Shown here: positions 1-5,873 of the stretch, piece after piece
Layout of the letters: each line of letters begins with the position of its first letter
How positions within the stretch are numbered: position 1 is the first letter of the stretch
Assembly (NCBI GenBank): GCA_045643125.1
Contig: JAZUKE010000044.1
Location: 1-11,137 of the forward strand
Source: UBA1206 sp045643125
Lineage (GTDB): Bacteria > Bacillota > Clostridia > Oscillospirales > CAG-382
Reading direction: 5' to 3'
DNA: 11,137 bases
Made by a program: the position numbers and the translations under genes
Notes under the pieces: model-generated
The model's database searches: none
Seen by the model: only the letters and a program-made list of their open reading frames with translations
What the model was told of the DNA's origin: nothing

Positions 1-12
1 GTGGTTTTTTCA

Positions 13-104
13 TGGCGGAAAGACAGGGATTCGAACCCTGGGAGGGGTATTAGCCCTCACACGATTTCCAGTCGTGCGCCTTAGACCAGCTCAGCCATCT
101 TTCC
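13..104 (-). tRNA. tRNA-Ser (anticodon GGA)
   Basis: A complete class II tRNA on the minus strand, about 92 nt including an encoded 3' CCA. The acceptor arms GGAAAGA and TCTTTCC pair perfectly and are followed by a G discriminator and CCA. The anticodon stem CACGA/TCGTG holds the loop CTGGAAA, giving anticodon GGA, which reads the serine codons UCC and UCU. The T arm carries the usual GGTTCGAATCC. A long variable arm (about GTGAGGGCTAATACCCCTC) between anticodon and T arms is the serine-type feature and agrees with the anticodon. It has its own promoter at 130-158. Confidence 0.97.
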
Positions 105-129
105 AAAGCTGCTTGTGGCAACAAAAGGG

Positions 130-158
130 ATTGTACCACATAACAGTCGATTTGTCAA
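130..158 (-). promoter_or_regulatory. Promoter of tRNA-Ser
   Basis: On the minus strand there is a consensus -35 TTGACA (153-158), a 17-bp spacer and a -10 TACAAT (130-135). The -10 is preceded by TGG, the extended -10 form. Transcription should start near 123, about 20 bases ahead of the mature tRNA. The match is very strong for a housekeeping (sigma-A type) promoter. The -35 lies in an inverted repeat (152-173). Confidence 0.85.
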
Positions 159-177
159 TATCTTTTTTGACAATTTT

Positions 178-789
178 TTATTCTTTTTTACCGATTTCAA
201 AATCCCCGAAAAATTGCGGGCAATGGAAGTCGGGAGACGGCAGATCTATCGGGTACAGAGAGCCGTAATGCGGGACTGCCGTTTTTTCGCCGCACTTATA
301 CATATTGCCTTTGAACGTATACCCTTCCGGGAAGGACGAAACGCCGAACAGTGCGTCAATTATTTCATTCTTTATGAAATATTCAACAGACCAATAGCCG
401 TCCCTGATCTCGGCTTTCGGGCGAAGCTCCTCGACGGCGATGATCTGATCTGCCGGCACCTTGTCATAGCGGCTTGTACGTTTTCCGCAGACGTAAGCGC
501 CGTTGGCGTTTGCTTCGAGGTTGATATAATAAGGCGACTGATTATTGAAGCTCGGGAAAAATTCAAGGCAGCTGTCGGTATGTACGGGATCGCCGTAATT
601 GAAATATTCGGCTTTCGGGCTGCTTTCGTGGCAGACAAGTCTTACCGCGAAGCCTTTGCCGTCAACGTAAGCGATCTGCCCGTAGGCGACCGGCATATAA
701 TCGTTTCCCCACTTATAGTTCTTTATAAATGCCTTGGGGACGTCGTCCCATACGACCTTATCGGTAACGGGGATCACATATTTTGTCAT
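178..789 (-). CDS. CBM9-like (carbohydrate-binding family 9-like) protein
   Basis: A 203-residue protein resembling the small carbohydrate-binding family 9-like proteins (CBM9_2 type, DOMON-like beta sandwich). The recognisable parts are PVHTDSCLEFF at residues 69-78, WSVEYFI near 133-139, and a conserved C-terminal block with NMYKCGEKT (162-170), PHYGSLYPID (173-182) and FHCPQFFG (188-195). It has no signal peptide or membrane segment, so it is probably cytoplasmic. The ATG at 787-789 is chosen because an AGAGGGA ribosome binding site (799-805) precedes it by 9 bases and because it overlaps the stop of the upstream gene as ATGA. The open frame continues further upstream, but only inside that gene. 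Family members bind or are thought to bind sugars; the ligand here cannot be told. No terminator follows before the tRNA promoter. Family assignment is by motif recall, not a search. Confidence 0.8.
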   Translation of the reverse strand: MTKYVIPVTDKVVWDDVPKAFIKNYKWGNDYMPVAYGQIAYVDGKGFAVRLVCHESSPKAEYFNYGDPVHTDSCLEFFPSFNNQSPYYINLEANANGAYVCGKRTSRYDKVPADQIIAVEELRPKAEIRDGYWSVEYFIKNEIIDALFGVSSFPEGYTFKGNMYKCGEKTAVPHYGSLYPIDLPSPDFHCPQFFGDFEIGKKE

Positions 790-1415
790 TGTCTGGGTTC
801 CCTCTTTCTGAGAAGTATTGCAAGCGCGATTGCAAGTATCATAAGCAGCACAGCCGTAAACAACACGACACCGCCCCAGAGGCTCGGTTCTTCGAGAAAT
901 TCCATTATATCTTTGCCGAGATACTGACCGATCGGAAGCGCAAGGAACACGAGCGCGGTCACGATGCAGACGGTATAGCACAGTATGCGTATAAGACGGA
1001 GAGACGTGGTCATAAGCTTGAATTTCTTTGCCTGCGCTTCTATCACGCGGTTCTGCTCTTCGTAGAGTTTATTATACTCCTGGAGCTTTGAAGACGTCAG
1101 CTCGGAGACTTTTTCAACGACAGCGTCTTTTATTGATTCCTGCCATTCGCTGAACATTTCGGTCTTTATGCTTTCGACCTTTTCGTTGATGCTTTCGGCA
1201 AGGAGTTCATCGACTTTCTTGGTCTGTTCAAGATTAGCCTGCATTTCGCTTATCAGCGTCATCTGTTTTTCGCGGAGCTCGAGTTCTTCCTGTTTAAGAC
1301 GGTTGAATTCTTCGCGGGATTCCATAAGGTGCTTTTCGAGCAAAGTGGCTTTATAACGTGCATCTTCTTTTTCAAAAATGACGTCAAATTCACCTTTTGC
1401 GGTTTTATCTTCCAT
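786..1415 (-). CDS. Coiled-coil protein with C-terminal two-helix membrane anchor (function unknown)
   Basis: A 209-residue protein of no family I recognise. Residues about 15-135 are highly charged, rich in E, K, Q and L, without proline, and look like a long coiled coil. Two hydrophobic helices follow, about 141-162 and 180-202, separated by a short acidic loop (KDIMEFLEE), with a basic tail RKREPRQ. The expected topology is a cytoplasmic rod attached by a C-terminal membrane hairpin. The start is secure: a perfect AGGAGG (1424-1429) stands 8 bases before the ATG, and a consensus promoter (1441-1469) lies just upstream. Its stop overlaps the start of the CBM9-like gene (ATGA), so the two are co-transcribed and probably translationally coupled. 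It could be a scaffold or a membrane tether for its partner; this is inference only. Confidence 0.8.
   Translation of the reverse strand: MEDKTAKGEFDVIFEKEDARYKATLLEKHLMESREEFNRLKQEELELREKQMTLISEMQANLEQTKKVDELLAESINEKVESIKTEMFSEWQESIKDAVVEKVSELTSSKLQEYNKLYEEQNRVIEAQAKKFKLMTTSLRLIRILCYTVCIVTALVFLALPIGQYLGKDIMEFLEEPSLWGGVVLFTAVLLMILAIALAILLRKREPRQ
799..805 (-). promoter_or_regulatory. Ribosome binding site of the CBM9-like gene
   Basis: AGAGGGA on the minus strand, 9 bases before the ATG at 787-789 and inside the last codons of the upstream coding sequence. It decides the start against the longer open frame reaching 981, which lies wholly within the coiled-coil gene. Confidence 0.7.
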
Positions 1416-1440
1416 ATATTTATCCTCCTGTTACTTTCCG

Positions 1441-1469
1441 ATAATACCATATTTCGGCACCTATGTCAA
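1441..1469 (-). promoter_or_regulatory. Promoter of the coiled-coil / CBM9-like operon
   Basis: Minus-strand -35 TTGACA (1464-1469), 17-bp spacer, -10 TATTAT (1441-1446) preceded by TGG (extended -10). The predicted transcript starts about 20 bases before the ATG, giving a very short leader with a perfect AGGAGG (1424-1429). Nothing in the short leader suggests attenuation, so this operon looks strongly and simply expressed under vegetative sigma factor. Confidence 0.85.
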
Positions 1470-1525
1470 GATATTTATGCGGCTGAGAGATGATCGAAAC
1501 GATGGTTTTTCGACTTTTTCGGCGA

Positions 1526-2131
1526 TTACTTCCCTTTTCCGTCAATAAACGGTATTTTTCTGAGTTTTACAAGTACGGGAGACGCGGCGATCACGAGCGC
1601 GCCGTCCGGTCCGAGATAGGTGATGTTATACACGAACGAATAAGTCCACATTCCGACTTTGTTCACGTATTCGTTCCATTCGCCCTCTTTGGTTATCTCA
1701 TACCACACGACGGCACCGCCGAAGAAATGGCAGAGAAATCGCAGCACGACGACGAGAACTGTTCCGCAGACAACGGCGGCGAAGGCGCCTTTATTCGTTT
1801 TTGGCTTGGTGAGCAGAAAGATTCCGCCGAGTCCGAGAAGCGTGAACGGCAGTATATAGTCGAGCATAACGCCGCCGAATACCCCGAGAGGCGTCGGGAT
1901 ATACGCCAGATTTCCGAAACCGAGAAGCATCTGGATGAGGCTGTAAACAAATCCGCAGCCGAGTCCCCACACAACGCCGTGACGCACCGAAATAAAGATC
2001 ACCGGCAGCATAGAAAGCAGCGTCACCGATCCGCCGAGCGGCGCCTGGTAGAGTTTGCACATCGAAAGCACGACGGCAAGTGCGATCATCATAGCACATT
2101 CCGTCATAATATAGAGTTTTTTGTTCTTCAT
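1526..2131 (-). CDS. thiT: ECF thiamine transporter S component ThiT
   Basis: A 201-residue, very hydrophobic protein of about six membrane helices, matching the ThiT family, the thiamine-specific substrate-binding subunit of energy-coupling factor (ECF) transporters. Typical ThiT features are the PLGGSVTLLSMLPV stretch (31-44), RHGVVWGLGCGF (50-61), the DYILPFTLLG segment (91-100), and RFLCHFFGGAVVW (131-143), whose His and Trp lie where ThiT binds the thiamine rings. A late YNITYLGPD (168-176) also fits. The length is normal. The ATG at 2129-2131 follows AAAGGA at about 8 bases. The TPP riboswitch directly upstream independently supports the substrate. The ATPase and EcfT subunits are not in this window and are presumably the shared module elsewhere. 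No clear terminator follows the stop. Confidence 0.93.
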   Translation of the reverse strand: MKNKKLYIMTECAMMIALAVVLSMCKLYQAPLGGSVTLLSMLPVIFISVRHGVVWGLGCGFVYSLIQMLLGFGNLAYIPTPLGVFGGVMLDYILPFTLLGLGGIFLLTKPKTNKGAFAAVVCGTVLVVVLRFLCHFFGGAVVWYEITKEGEWNEYVNKVGMWTYSFVYNITYLGPDGALVIAASPVLVKLRKIPFIDGKGK

Positions 2132-2155
2132 TTTGTTTTCCTTTCGCGGGGGATA

Positions 2156-2190
2156 GAAAAACCGCCTATCCCCTGTAAGGGATAAGCGGT
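2156..2190 (-). terminator. Riboswitch-controlled intrinsic terminator ahead of thiT
   Basis: On the minus strand, ACCGCTTATCCC (2179-2190) pairs along its length with GGGATAGGCGGT (2161-2172), with one G-U pair and a short TTACA-type loop, followed by a run of five T. It lies between the TPP aptamer and the thiT start, so it is the expression platform: TPP binding is expected to favour this hairpin and stop transcription. The 3' arm can also pair with downstream sequence (2149-2156). Confidence 0.88.
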
Positions 2191-2202
2191 AAAAAGCTAT
2201 TT

Positions 2203-2272
2203 CACAATTCCTACGCCGGCATTATCCGTACAGGTTCGCGGGTATGATCTCAGCCTTGCGGCACCCCGTTGT
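2203..2272 (-). promoter_or_regulatory. TPP riboswitch (THI box) aptamer
   Basis: The minus strand carries the conserved TPP aptamer signature in order: GGGGTGCC, then CTGAGATCATACCC, GAACCTG, and GGATAATGCCGGCGTAGGAA. P1 can form from ACAA at the 5' end and TTGT at the 3' end. P2 is GGG(G)/CCC. P3 is very short, GCC/GGC with a GCAA loop. P4 is CCT/AGG and P5 is CGG/CCG. It binds thiamine pyrophosphate and in bacteria normally represses thiamine synthesis or transport genes. Here it precedes thiT through a terminator. Its 5' edge is about 8 bases from the oadA stop codon. Confidence 0.96.
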
Positions 2273-2279
2273 ATATATT

Positions 2280-3677
2280 TTAGTCTTTTATCTCGTGGAT
2301 ATTCACGAAATATTTTGCGTCGTCGTTGGTGATCTTCTTGATGGCTCTGTTATCGAAGAACTTGGTAGCGACCTGTTCAAAGAGTGCATAGGAAAGCACG
2401 TCTTCGTCCTGTTCGATATACTTCGCTGCTTTTTCGCGGAGAGTGTCGAGTTCGGGTTTGAGGTCGTCAGCAGGTCTGTGAGAGATAACAGGTTCGTCGC
2501 CGATGATCTTCTTGACAAATTCGGGTTTGATGGGAGCGGGAGTTTTGCCGTATTCACCTTTGACGATGCCTTTGAATTCCTTGGTAACGGTCTTGTATCT
2601 TTCGCCGGTAAGTACGTTGAACACTGCCTGAGTGCCGACGATCTGGGACGAAGGAGTTACAAGAGGAGGATAACCTACGTCTGCTCTGACTCTCGGAACT
2701 TCTTCGAGAACGTCCTGGAGTTTATCGAGCTTGCCTGCCTGTTTGAGCTGAGAAACGAGGTTGGAGAGCATTCCGCCGGGTACCTGATAAAGGAGGGCGT
2801 TGATGTTGACCTTCATAACCTTCGGATCGAGCTGACCGGAAGCGAGGTATTTTTCACGGAGTTTATCGAAATGTTTGGAAACGATATCGAGTTTGTTGAG
2901 GTCGAGTCCGGTATCGAACGGAGTACCCTGGAGAGTAGCTACCATCGGTTCCGTAGGAGGCTGAGAGGTGCCGAGAGCCATCGGGGAGATAGCGGTATCG
3001 ACAACGTCAACGCCTGCTTCGATAGCTTTGAGAAGAGTCATTGAAGCAAGACCTGCGGTGTAGTGTGTATGGAGCTGAACGGGGATCTTGACCTTGGATT
3101 TGATCGCTTTGACGAGATCGTAAGCATCGTAAGGTTTGAGAAGACCTGCCATATCCTTGATACAGATGGAATCTGCGCCCATATCTTCAAGGTCTTTCGC
3201 AAAGTTTGCGAAATATTCGTTGCCGAAAACGGGACCGGTCGTATAGGAGAACGCTGCCTGAACGTGTCCGCCCTCTTTCTTGGTCGCGTTGATGGCGGTC
3301 TTGAGGTTTCTCGGATCGTTGAGAGCGTCGAAAATTCTGATTATGTCAATACCGTTGGCGATGGACTTCTGAACGAAGTATTCAACAACGTCGTCAGCAT
3401 AGTGACGGTAGCCGAGAATGTTCTGTCCTCTGAAGAGCATCTGAAGTTTGGTATTCTTGACATTTTCACGGATGGTGCGGAGTCTCTGCCAGGGGTCCTC
3501 GTTGAGGAAGCGGAGGCAGGCATCGAAGGTAGCGCCGCCCCATGCTTCGAGAGAATAATATCCTACATCGTCGAGAGCTTTGAGGATGGGAAGCATCTCT
3601 TCGGTGGTCATACGTGTAGCGATAAGAGACTGATGGGAGTCACGGAGTACGGTTTCCGTAATCTTTACTTTTGCCAT
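2280..3677 (-). CDS. oadA: Oxaloacetate decarboxylase alpha subunit (carboxyltransferase)
   Basis: A 465-residue carboxyltransferase of the OadA / pyruvate carboxylase subunit B / transcarboxylase 5S family. It moves the carboxyl group of oxaloacetate to biotin, releasing pyruvate. Visible signatures are TETVLRDSHQS (7-17, metal ligand Asp13), CIKDMAGLL (172-180, active-site Lys174) and QLHTHYTAG (201-209, metal ligands His203 and His205). The family's conserved C-terminal PYC-type domain follows. It ends without a biotinyl domain, so it is shorter than the usual 590-residue fused OadA; the biotin domain is the separate protein at 4923-5297. The ATG (3675-3677) follows AAAGGAG at 13 bases, a rather wide spacing. 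It is the last gene of the oad operon, and no terminator is visible before the TPP riboswitch. Pyruvate carboxylase B is the main alternative but is unlikely given the neighbouring Na+ pump. Confidence 0.93.
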   Translation of the reverse strand: MAKVKITETVLRDSHQSLIATRMTTEEMLPILKALDDVGYYSLEAWGGATFDACLRFLNEDPWQRLRTIRENVKNTKLQMLFRGQNILGYRHYADDVVEYFVQKSIANGIDIIRIFDALNDPRNLKTAINATKKEGGHVQAAFSYTTGPVFGNEYFANFAKDLEDMGADSICIKDMAGLLKPYDAYDLVKAIKSKVKIPVQLHTHYTAGLASMTLLKAIEAGVDVVDTAISPMALGTSQPPTEPMVATLQGTPFDTGLDLNKLDIVSKHFDKLREKYLASGQLDPKVMKVNINALLYQVPGGMLSNLVSQLKQAGKLDKLQDVLEEVPRVRADVGYPPLVTPSSQIVGTQAVFNVLTGERYKTVTKEFKGIVKGEYGKTPAPIKPEFVKKIIGDEPVISHRPADDLKPELDTLREKAAKYIEQDEDVLSYALFEQVATKFFDNRAIKKITNDDAKYFVNIHEIKD

Positions 3678-3705
3678 TGTATATGTTTAACTCCTTTCTT
3701 ACTTT

Positions 3706-4875
3706 TTATCTGAACAGTGCAAGGAACACGCCTGCGGCAACGGCAGAACCGATAACGCCTGCGACGTTCGGGCCCATAGCGTGCATAAGGAGGAAGTTGG
3801 AGGGATTTTCTTTCTGTCCGACTACCTGAGAAACACGTGCTGCCATAGGAACGGCGGAAACGCCTGCGGAACCGATGAGCGGGTTGACTTTGCCTTTGGT
3901 GATCCAGCACATAACATTGCCGAATATGATACCGCCGAAGGTAGCGAACGCGAATGCGCAGAGACCGAGAACGATGATGTAAAGAGTCTGCGGAGCGAGG
4001 AAGCTTTCAGCATCGCAGGTAGCGCCTACGGAAACACCGAGGAGTATGGTGACGATGTTGCAGAGTTCGTTCTGAGCGGTATTGGAAAGTCTGTCGGTAA
4101 GACCGGTGACTTTGAAGAGGTTACCGAGCATAAGCATACCGATAAGGGGAGCTGCGTCCGGAAGGATAAGGCTTACGAGAAGAGTAACGATGATCGGGAA
4201 TACGATCTGTTCGCCTTTGGATACGGGACGGAGCTGTTCCATAACGATCTGTCTGTTTTTTTTGGAGGTGAAAGCCTTCATAATCGGGGGCTGGATGAAC
4301 GGAACGAGAGCCATATACGAATAAGCGGCGATCGCTATTGCGGAAAGGAGGTGAGGAGCGAGCGACTTGGTAACGTAAATAGCGGTAGGACCGTCGGCAC
4401 CGCCGATGATGCCGATGGCAGCAGCTTCGGCAACGGTGAAGCCGAGACCGAGAGCGCCGATGAAAGCTACGAACACGCCGAACTGAGCGGCTGCGCCGAG
4501 AAGAATGGATTTAGGGTTGGCGATAAGCGGGGAGAAGTCGGTCATAGCGCCGACGCCCATAAAGATGAGCGGCGGATAGATGCCGAGCTTGACGCCGAGG
4601 TAGAGGTAGTCGATAAGACCGCCGTCATGACCGAGGGCAGACCAGTTTATGCCTGTTTCATTGATGAAAAATTCCGAATGGAAAAGTCCTGCAAGGGGAA
4701 GGTTTGCAAGAAGCATACCGAAAGCGATCGGTATGAGGAGGAGCGGTTCAAATTTTTTAACTATGGCAAGATAGAAGAGCACGGCTATGATAACGTACAT
4801 AACGAGTGTACGCCAATCCAATGCGGAAAAGCCGGATGCGTCAAGTATATTGCCGAATGCCTTGAATATATCCAA
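3706..4875 (-). CDS. oadB: Sodium-pumping oxaloacetate decarboxylase beta subunit
   Basis: A 389-residue integral membrane protein of the Na+-transporting decarboxylase beta family. It decarboxylates carboxybiotin and exports Na+ across the cytoplasmic membrane. Family hallmarks are the N-terminal LVMYVIIAVLFYLAI and KFEPLLLIPIAFGMLLANLP (41-60), IGGADGPTAIYV (157-168) containing the conserved channel Asp161, and NPLIGSAGVSAVPMAARV (331-348). The length is normal for the family. The start is a TTG codon (4873-4875): AAAGGTGG lies 7 bases upstream and the resulting N-terminus fits the family, while the next Met (residue 26) would cut into the first membrane helix. It sits between the biotin carrier and the alpha gene in one operon. 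The same beta family also serves methylmalonyl-CoA and glutaconyl-CoA decarboxylases; the alpha subunit here points to oxaloacetate. Confidence 0.94.
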   Translation of the reverse strand: MDIFKAFGNILDASGFSALDWRTLVMYVIIAVLFYLAIVKKFEPLLLIPIAFGMLLANLPLAGLFHSEFFINETGINWSALGHDGGLIDYLYLGVKLGIYPPLIFMGVGAMTDFSPLIANPKSILLGAAAQFGVFVAFIGALGLGFTVAEAAAIGIIGGADGPTAIYVTKSLAPHLLSAIAIAAYSYMALVPFIQPPIMKAFTSKKNRQIVMEQLRPVSKGEQIVFPIIVTLLVSLILPDAAPLIGMLMLGNLFKVTGLTDRLSNTAQNELCNIVTILLGVSVGATCDAESFLAPQTLYIIVLGLCAFAFATFGGIIFGNVMCWITKGKVNPLIGSAGVSAVPMAARVSQVVGQKENPSNFLLMHAMGPNVAGVIGSAVAAGVFLALFR

Positions 4876-4882
4876 AACTATA

Positions 4883-4890
4883 CCACCTTT
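4883..4890 (-). promoter_or_regulatory. Ribosome binding site deciding the TTG start of oadB
   Basis: AAAGGTGG on the minus strand, 7 bases before the TTG at 4873-4875. There is no ATG or GTG at a suitable distance in frame, so this site fixes the unusual start codon. Confidence 0.75.
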
Positions 4891-4922
4891 TCTTAATAAT
4901 TTCGTTCAAGTCCCAAAAGGGC

Positions 4923-5297
4923 TTAACCGATAACAAAGAGAAGGTCGCCGGTATTAACGGTAGCGCCTTTGGCGGTAGCGGAAACGATCTTGCCGTCGCA
5001 GGGAGCGAGGACTTCGTTTTCCATCTTCATAGCTTCGAGGATGCAGAGAACGGTGCCCTTCTTAACGGTGTCGCCTACTGCACAGTTTACTTTAAGAATG
5101 TTGCCGGGGAGCGGTGCGTTTACTTTTGCGCCGTCAGCGGGAGCTGCGGCAGCTGCTGCTTTGGGAGCTTCTGCCTTGGGGGCTTCTGCTTTGGGAGCTT
5201 CTGTCTTTGCTGCGGGGACGTAGGTAGCGTTGGGATCTGCTTCTTCAACGGCTACTTCATATTTGGTTCCGTTTACGGTAACGATGTACTTTTTCAT
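4923..5297 (-). CDS. Biotin carboxyl carrier protein of the decarboxylase
   Basis: A 124-residue biotin carrier. The N-terminal 25 residues (KKYIVTVNGTKYEVAVEE) form the short strand-rich leader usual for these carriers. Next is a flexible Ala/Pro/Lys/Glu linker with repeated EAPKA units (about 33-57), then a biotinyl domain (about 60-124) with the biotinylation motif EAMKM at 88-92, where Lys91 is expected to carry biotin. It shuttles carboxybiotin from the alpha to the beta subunit. The ATG at 5295-5297 follows AAGGAGAG; the TAA stop of the gamma gene overlaps this ribosome binding site, a sign of tight coupling. It corresponds to the domain fused to the end of OadA in enterobacteria. A lipoyl domain is less likely because of the AMKM motif. 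No gene symbol is given because oadC, gcdC and mmdC are all used for such proteins. Confidence 0.92.
   Translation of the reverse strand: MKKYIVTVNGTKYEVAVEEADPNATYVPAAKTEAPKAEAPKAEAPKAAAAAAPADGAKVNAPLPGNILKVNCAVGDTVKKGTVLCILEAMKMENEVLAPCDGKIVSATAKGATVNTGDLLFVIG
5161..5205. repeat. Three tandem 15-bp repeats coding the carrier linker
   Basis: Three copies of a 15-base unit (plus strand TTGGGAGCTTCTGCC and two near-copies differing by one to three bases) at 5161-5175, 5176-5190 and 5191-5205. They encode the EAPKA repeats of the biotin carrier's flexible linker. The unit is in frame, so slippage would change linker length without breaking the protein. Confidence 0.85.
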
Positions 5298-5311
5298 TTT
5301 ACTTTCTCTCC

Positions 5312-5692
5312 TTAATTGATTTTTGTAATTGAAATGACCTTGAAGGCTGCGTCTGATTCGTTTCTGGACGCGGCGATCGCTGCGGTAGCTACGGCTACGA
5401 CCGTTTCCTCATCGGATTCGGCAGAAGCTGCAGGGGCGGGAATGTTTGCGGCATCTGCGGTCTTCTTGGATGCCGCTTTCTTTGTGCTTACATTGTAATA
5501 GACCTTGAACAGATACAATATAAGGCAAAGGACTGCGAGCACGGCAAAAACCACGAGCATACCGATAACACAGATCTTGAGACCGTAGAGGAGTCTTTCA
5601 CCGAGACCGGCATTTTCCGAGATGTTTTCAAAGCCGGATTTGGGGAATTTTTCCACCCACGAAGTCTCTGCTTCGGCATAAAAATTGTGCAT
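5312..5692 (-). CDS. oadG: Oxaloacetate decarboxylase gamma-like subunit (OadG family)
   Basis: A 126-residue small membrane protein. One strong transmembrane helix covers about residues 38-64, preceded by a polar segment and followed by a Lys/Ala/Pro-rich stretch. The C-terminal block DEETVVAVATAAIAASR and FKVISITKIN is typical of clostridial OadG-like gamma subunits. In the family, gamma assembles alpha and beta and helps the decarboxylation step. It is the first gene of the operon. The ATG at 5690-5692 is chosen because AAAGGAT (5701-5707) stands about 9 bases upstream; an out-of-frame ATG at 5695-5697 is too close to that site. The assignment rests on size, the single helix, the C-terminal block and context; sequence conservation in this family is low. 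Confidence 0.82.
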   Translation of the reverse strand: MHNFYAEAETSWVEKFPKSGFENISENAGLGERLLYGLKICVIGMLVVFAVLAVLCLILYLFKVYYNVSTKKAASKKTADAANIPAPAASAESDEETVVAVATAAIAASRNESDAAFKVISITKIN

Positions 5693-5750
5693 ATCATTTT
5701 ATCCTTTCCGGTCAAAACTTTCATTTCAACCCATTTTATTAACATATTGT

Positions 5751-5779
5751 ATAATACACTATATAATAAAAAAAATCAA
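5751..5779 (-). promoter_or_regulatory. Candidate promoter of the oad operon
   Basis: Minus-strand -35 TTGATT (5774-5779), 17-bp spacer, -10 TATTAT (5751-5756). Transcription would begin near 5744, giving a leader of about 50 bases before oadG. The hexamers match the consensus 4/6 and 5/6, in a very AT-rich divergent intergenic region, so chance matches are possible. Confidence 0.6.
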
Positions 5780-5829
5780 CAGTTTTTTCAATATTTTGAT
5801 AAAAATCTGCGATTTTGATATTGCGCGTG

Positions 5830-5858
5830 TTGACAAACACAAAATCTTGTAGTAAAAT
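5830..5858 (+). promoter_or_regulatory. Promoter of hpt
   Basis: Plus-strand -35 TTGACA (5830-5835), exactly 17 bp spacer, -10 TAAAAT (5853-5858). The start would fall near 5865, about 25 bases before the hpt ATG. This also rules out upstream in-frame starts (for example at 5815), which lie before the transcript begins. Confidence 0.85.
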
Positions 5859-5873
5859 GTACAAAAATCAAAT

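Noticed and set aside
115..927. 270-codon plus-strand open frame opposite the CBM9-like gene
   Set aside because: It begins at the tRNA and its promoter and runs antisense through a gene with a good start, ribosome binding site and family motifs. No protein family is recognisable.
790..981. Longer start for the CBM9-like protein at 981
   Set aside because: The extra 64 residues would come from the coiled-coil protein's coding region in another frame and look random. The ATG at 787-789 has a ribosome binding site and the ATGA overlap.
2244..3713. Two plus-strand open frames (2244-3044 and 3063-3713) opposite oadA
   Set aside because: They mirror the oadA reading frame, start inside the TPP riboswitch or mid-gene, and lack initiation signals.
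3781..4896. 371-codon open frame on the plus strand opposite oadB
   Set aside because: It is antisense to a clear oadB gene, encodes a low-complexity Glu/Asp/Gly/Arg-rich product resembling no family, and has no promoter or ribosome binding site. It is a by-product of codon bias in oadB.
2280..5692. Methylmalonyl-CoA or glutaconyl-CoA decarboxylase
   Set aside because: Those complexes use an acyl-CoA carboxyltransferase alpha subunit of a different family. The alpha subunit here has the pyruvate carboxylase-type DSHQS, IKDMAGLL and HTH motifs, pointing to oxaloacetate.
5488..5697. Out-of-frame ATG at 5695-5697 just ahead of oadG
   Set aside because: It is only about 4 bases from the AAAGGA site, too close for efficient initiation, and its product shows no family features.
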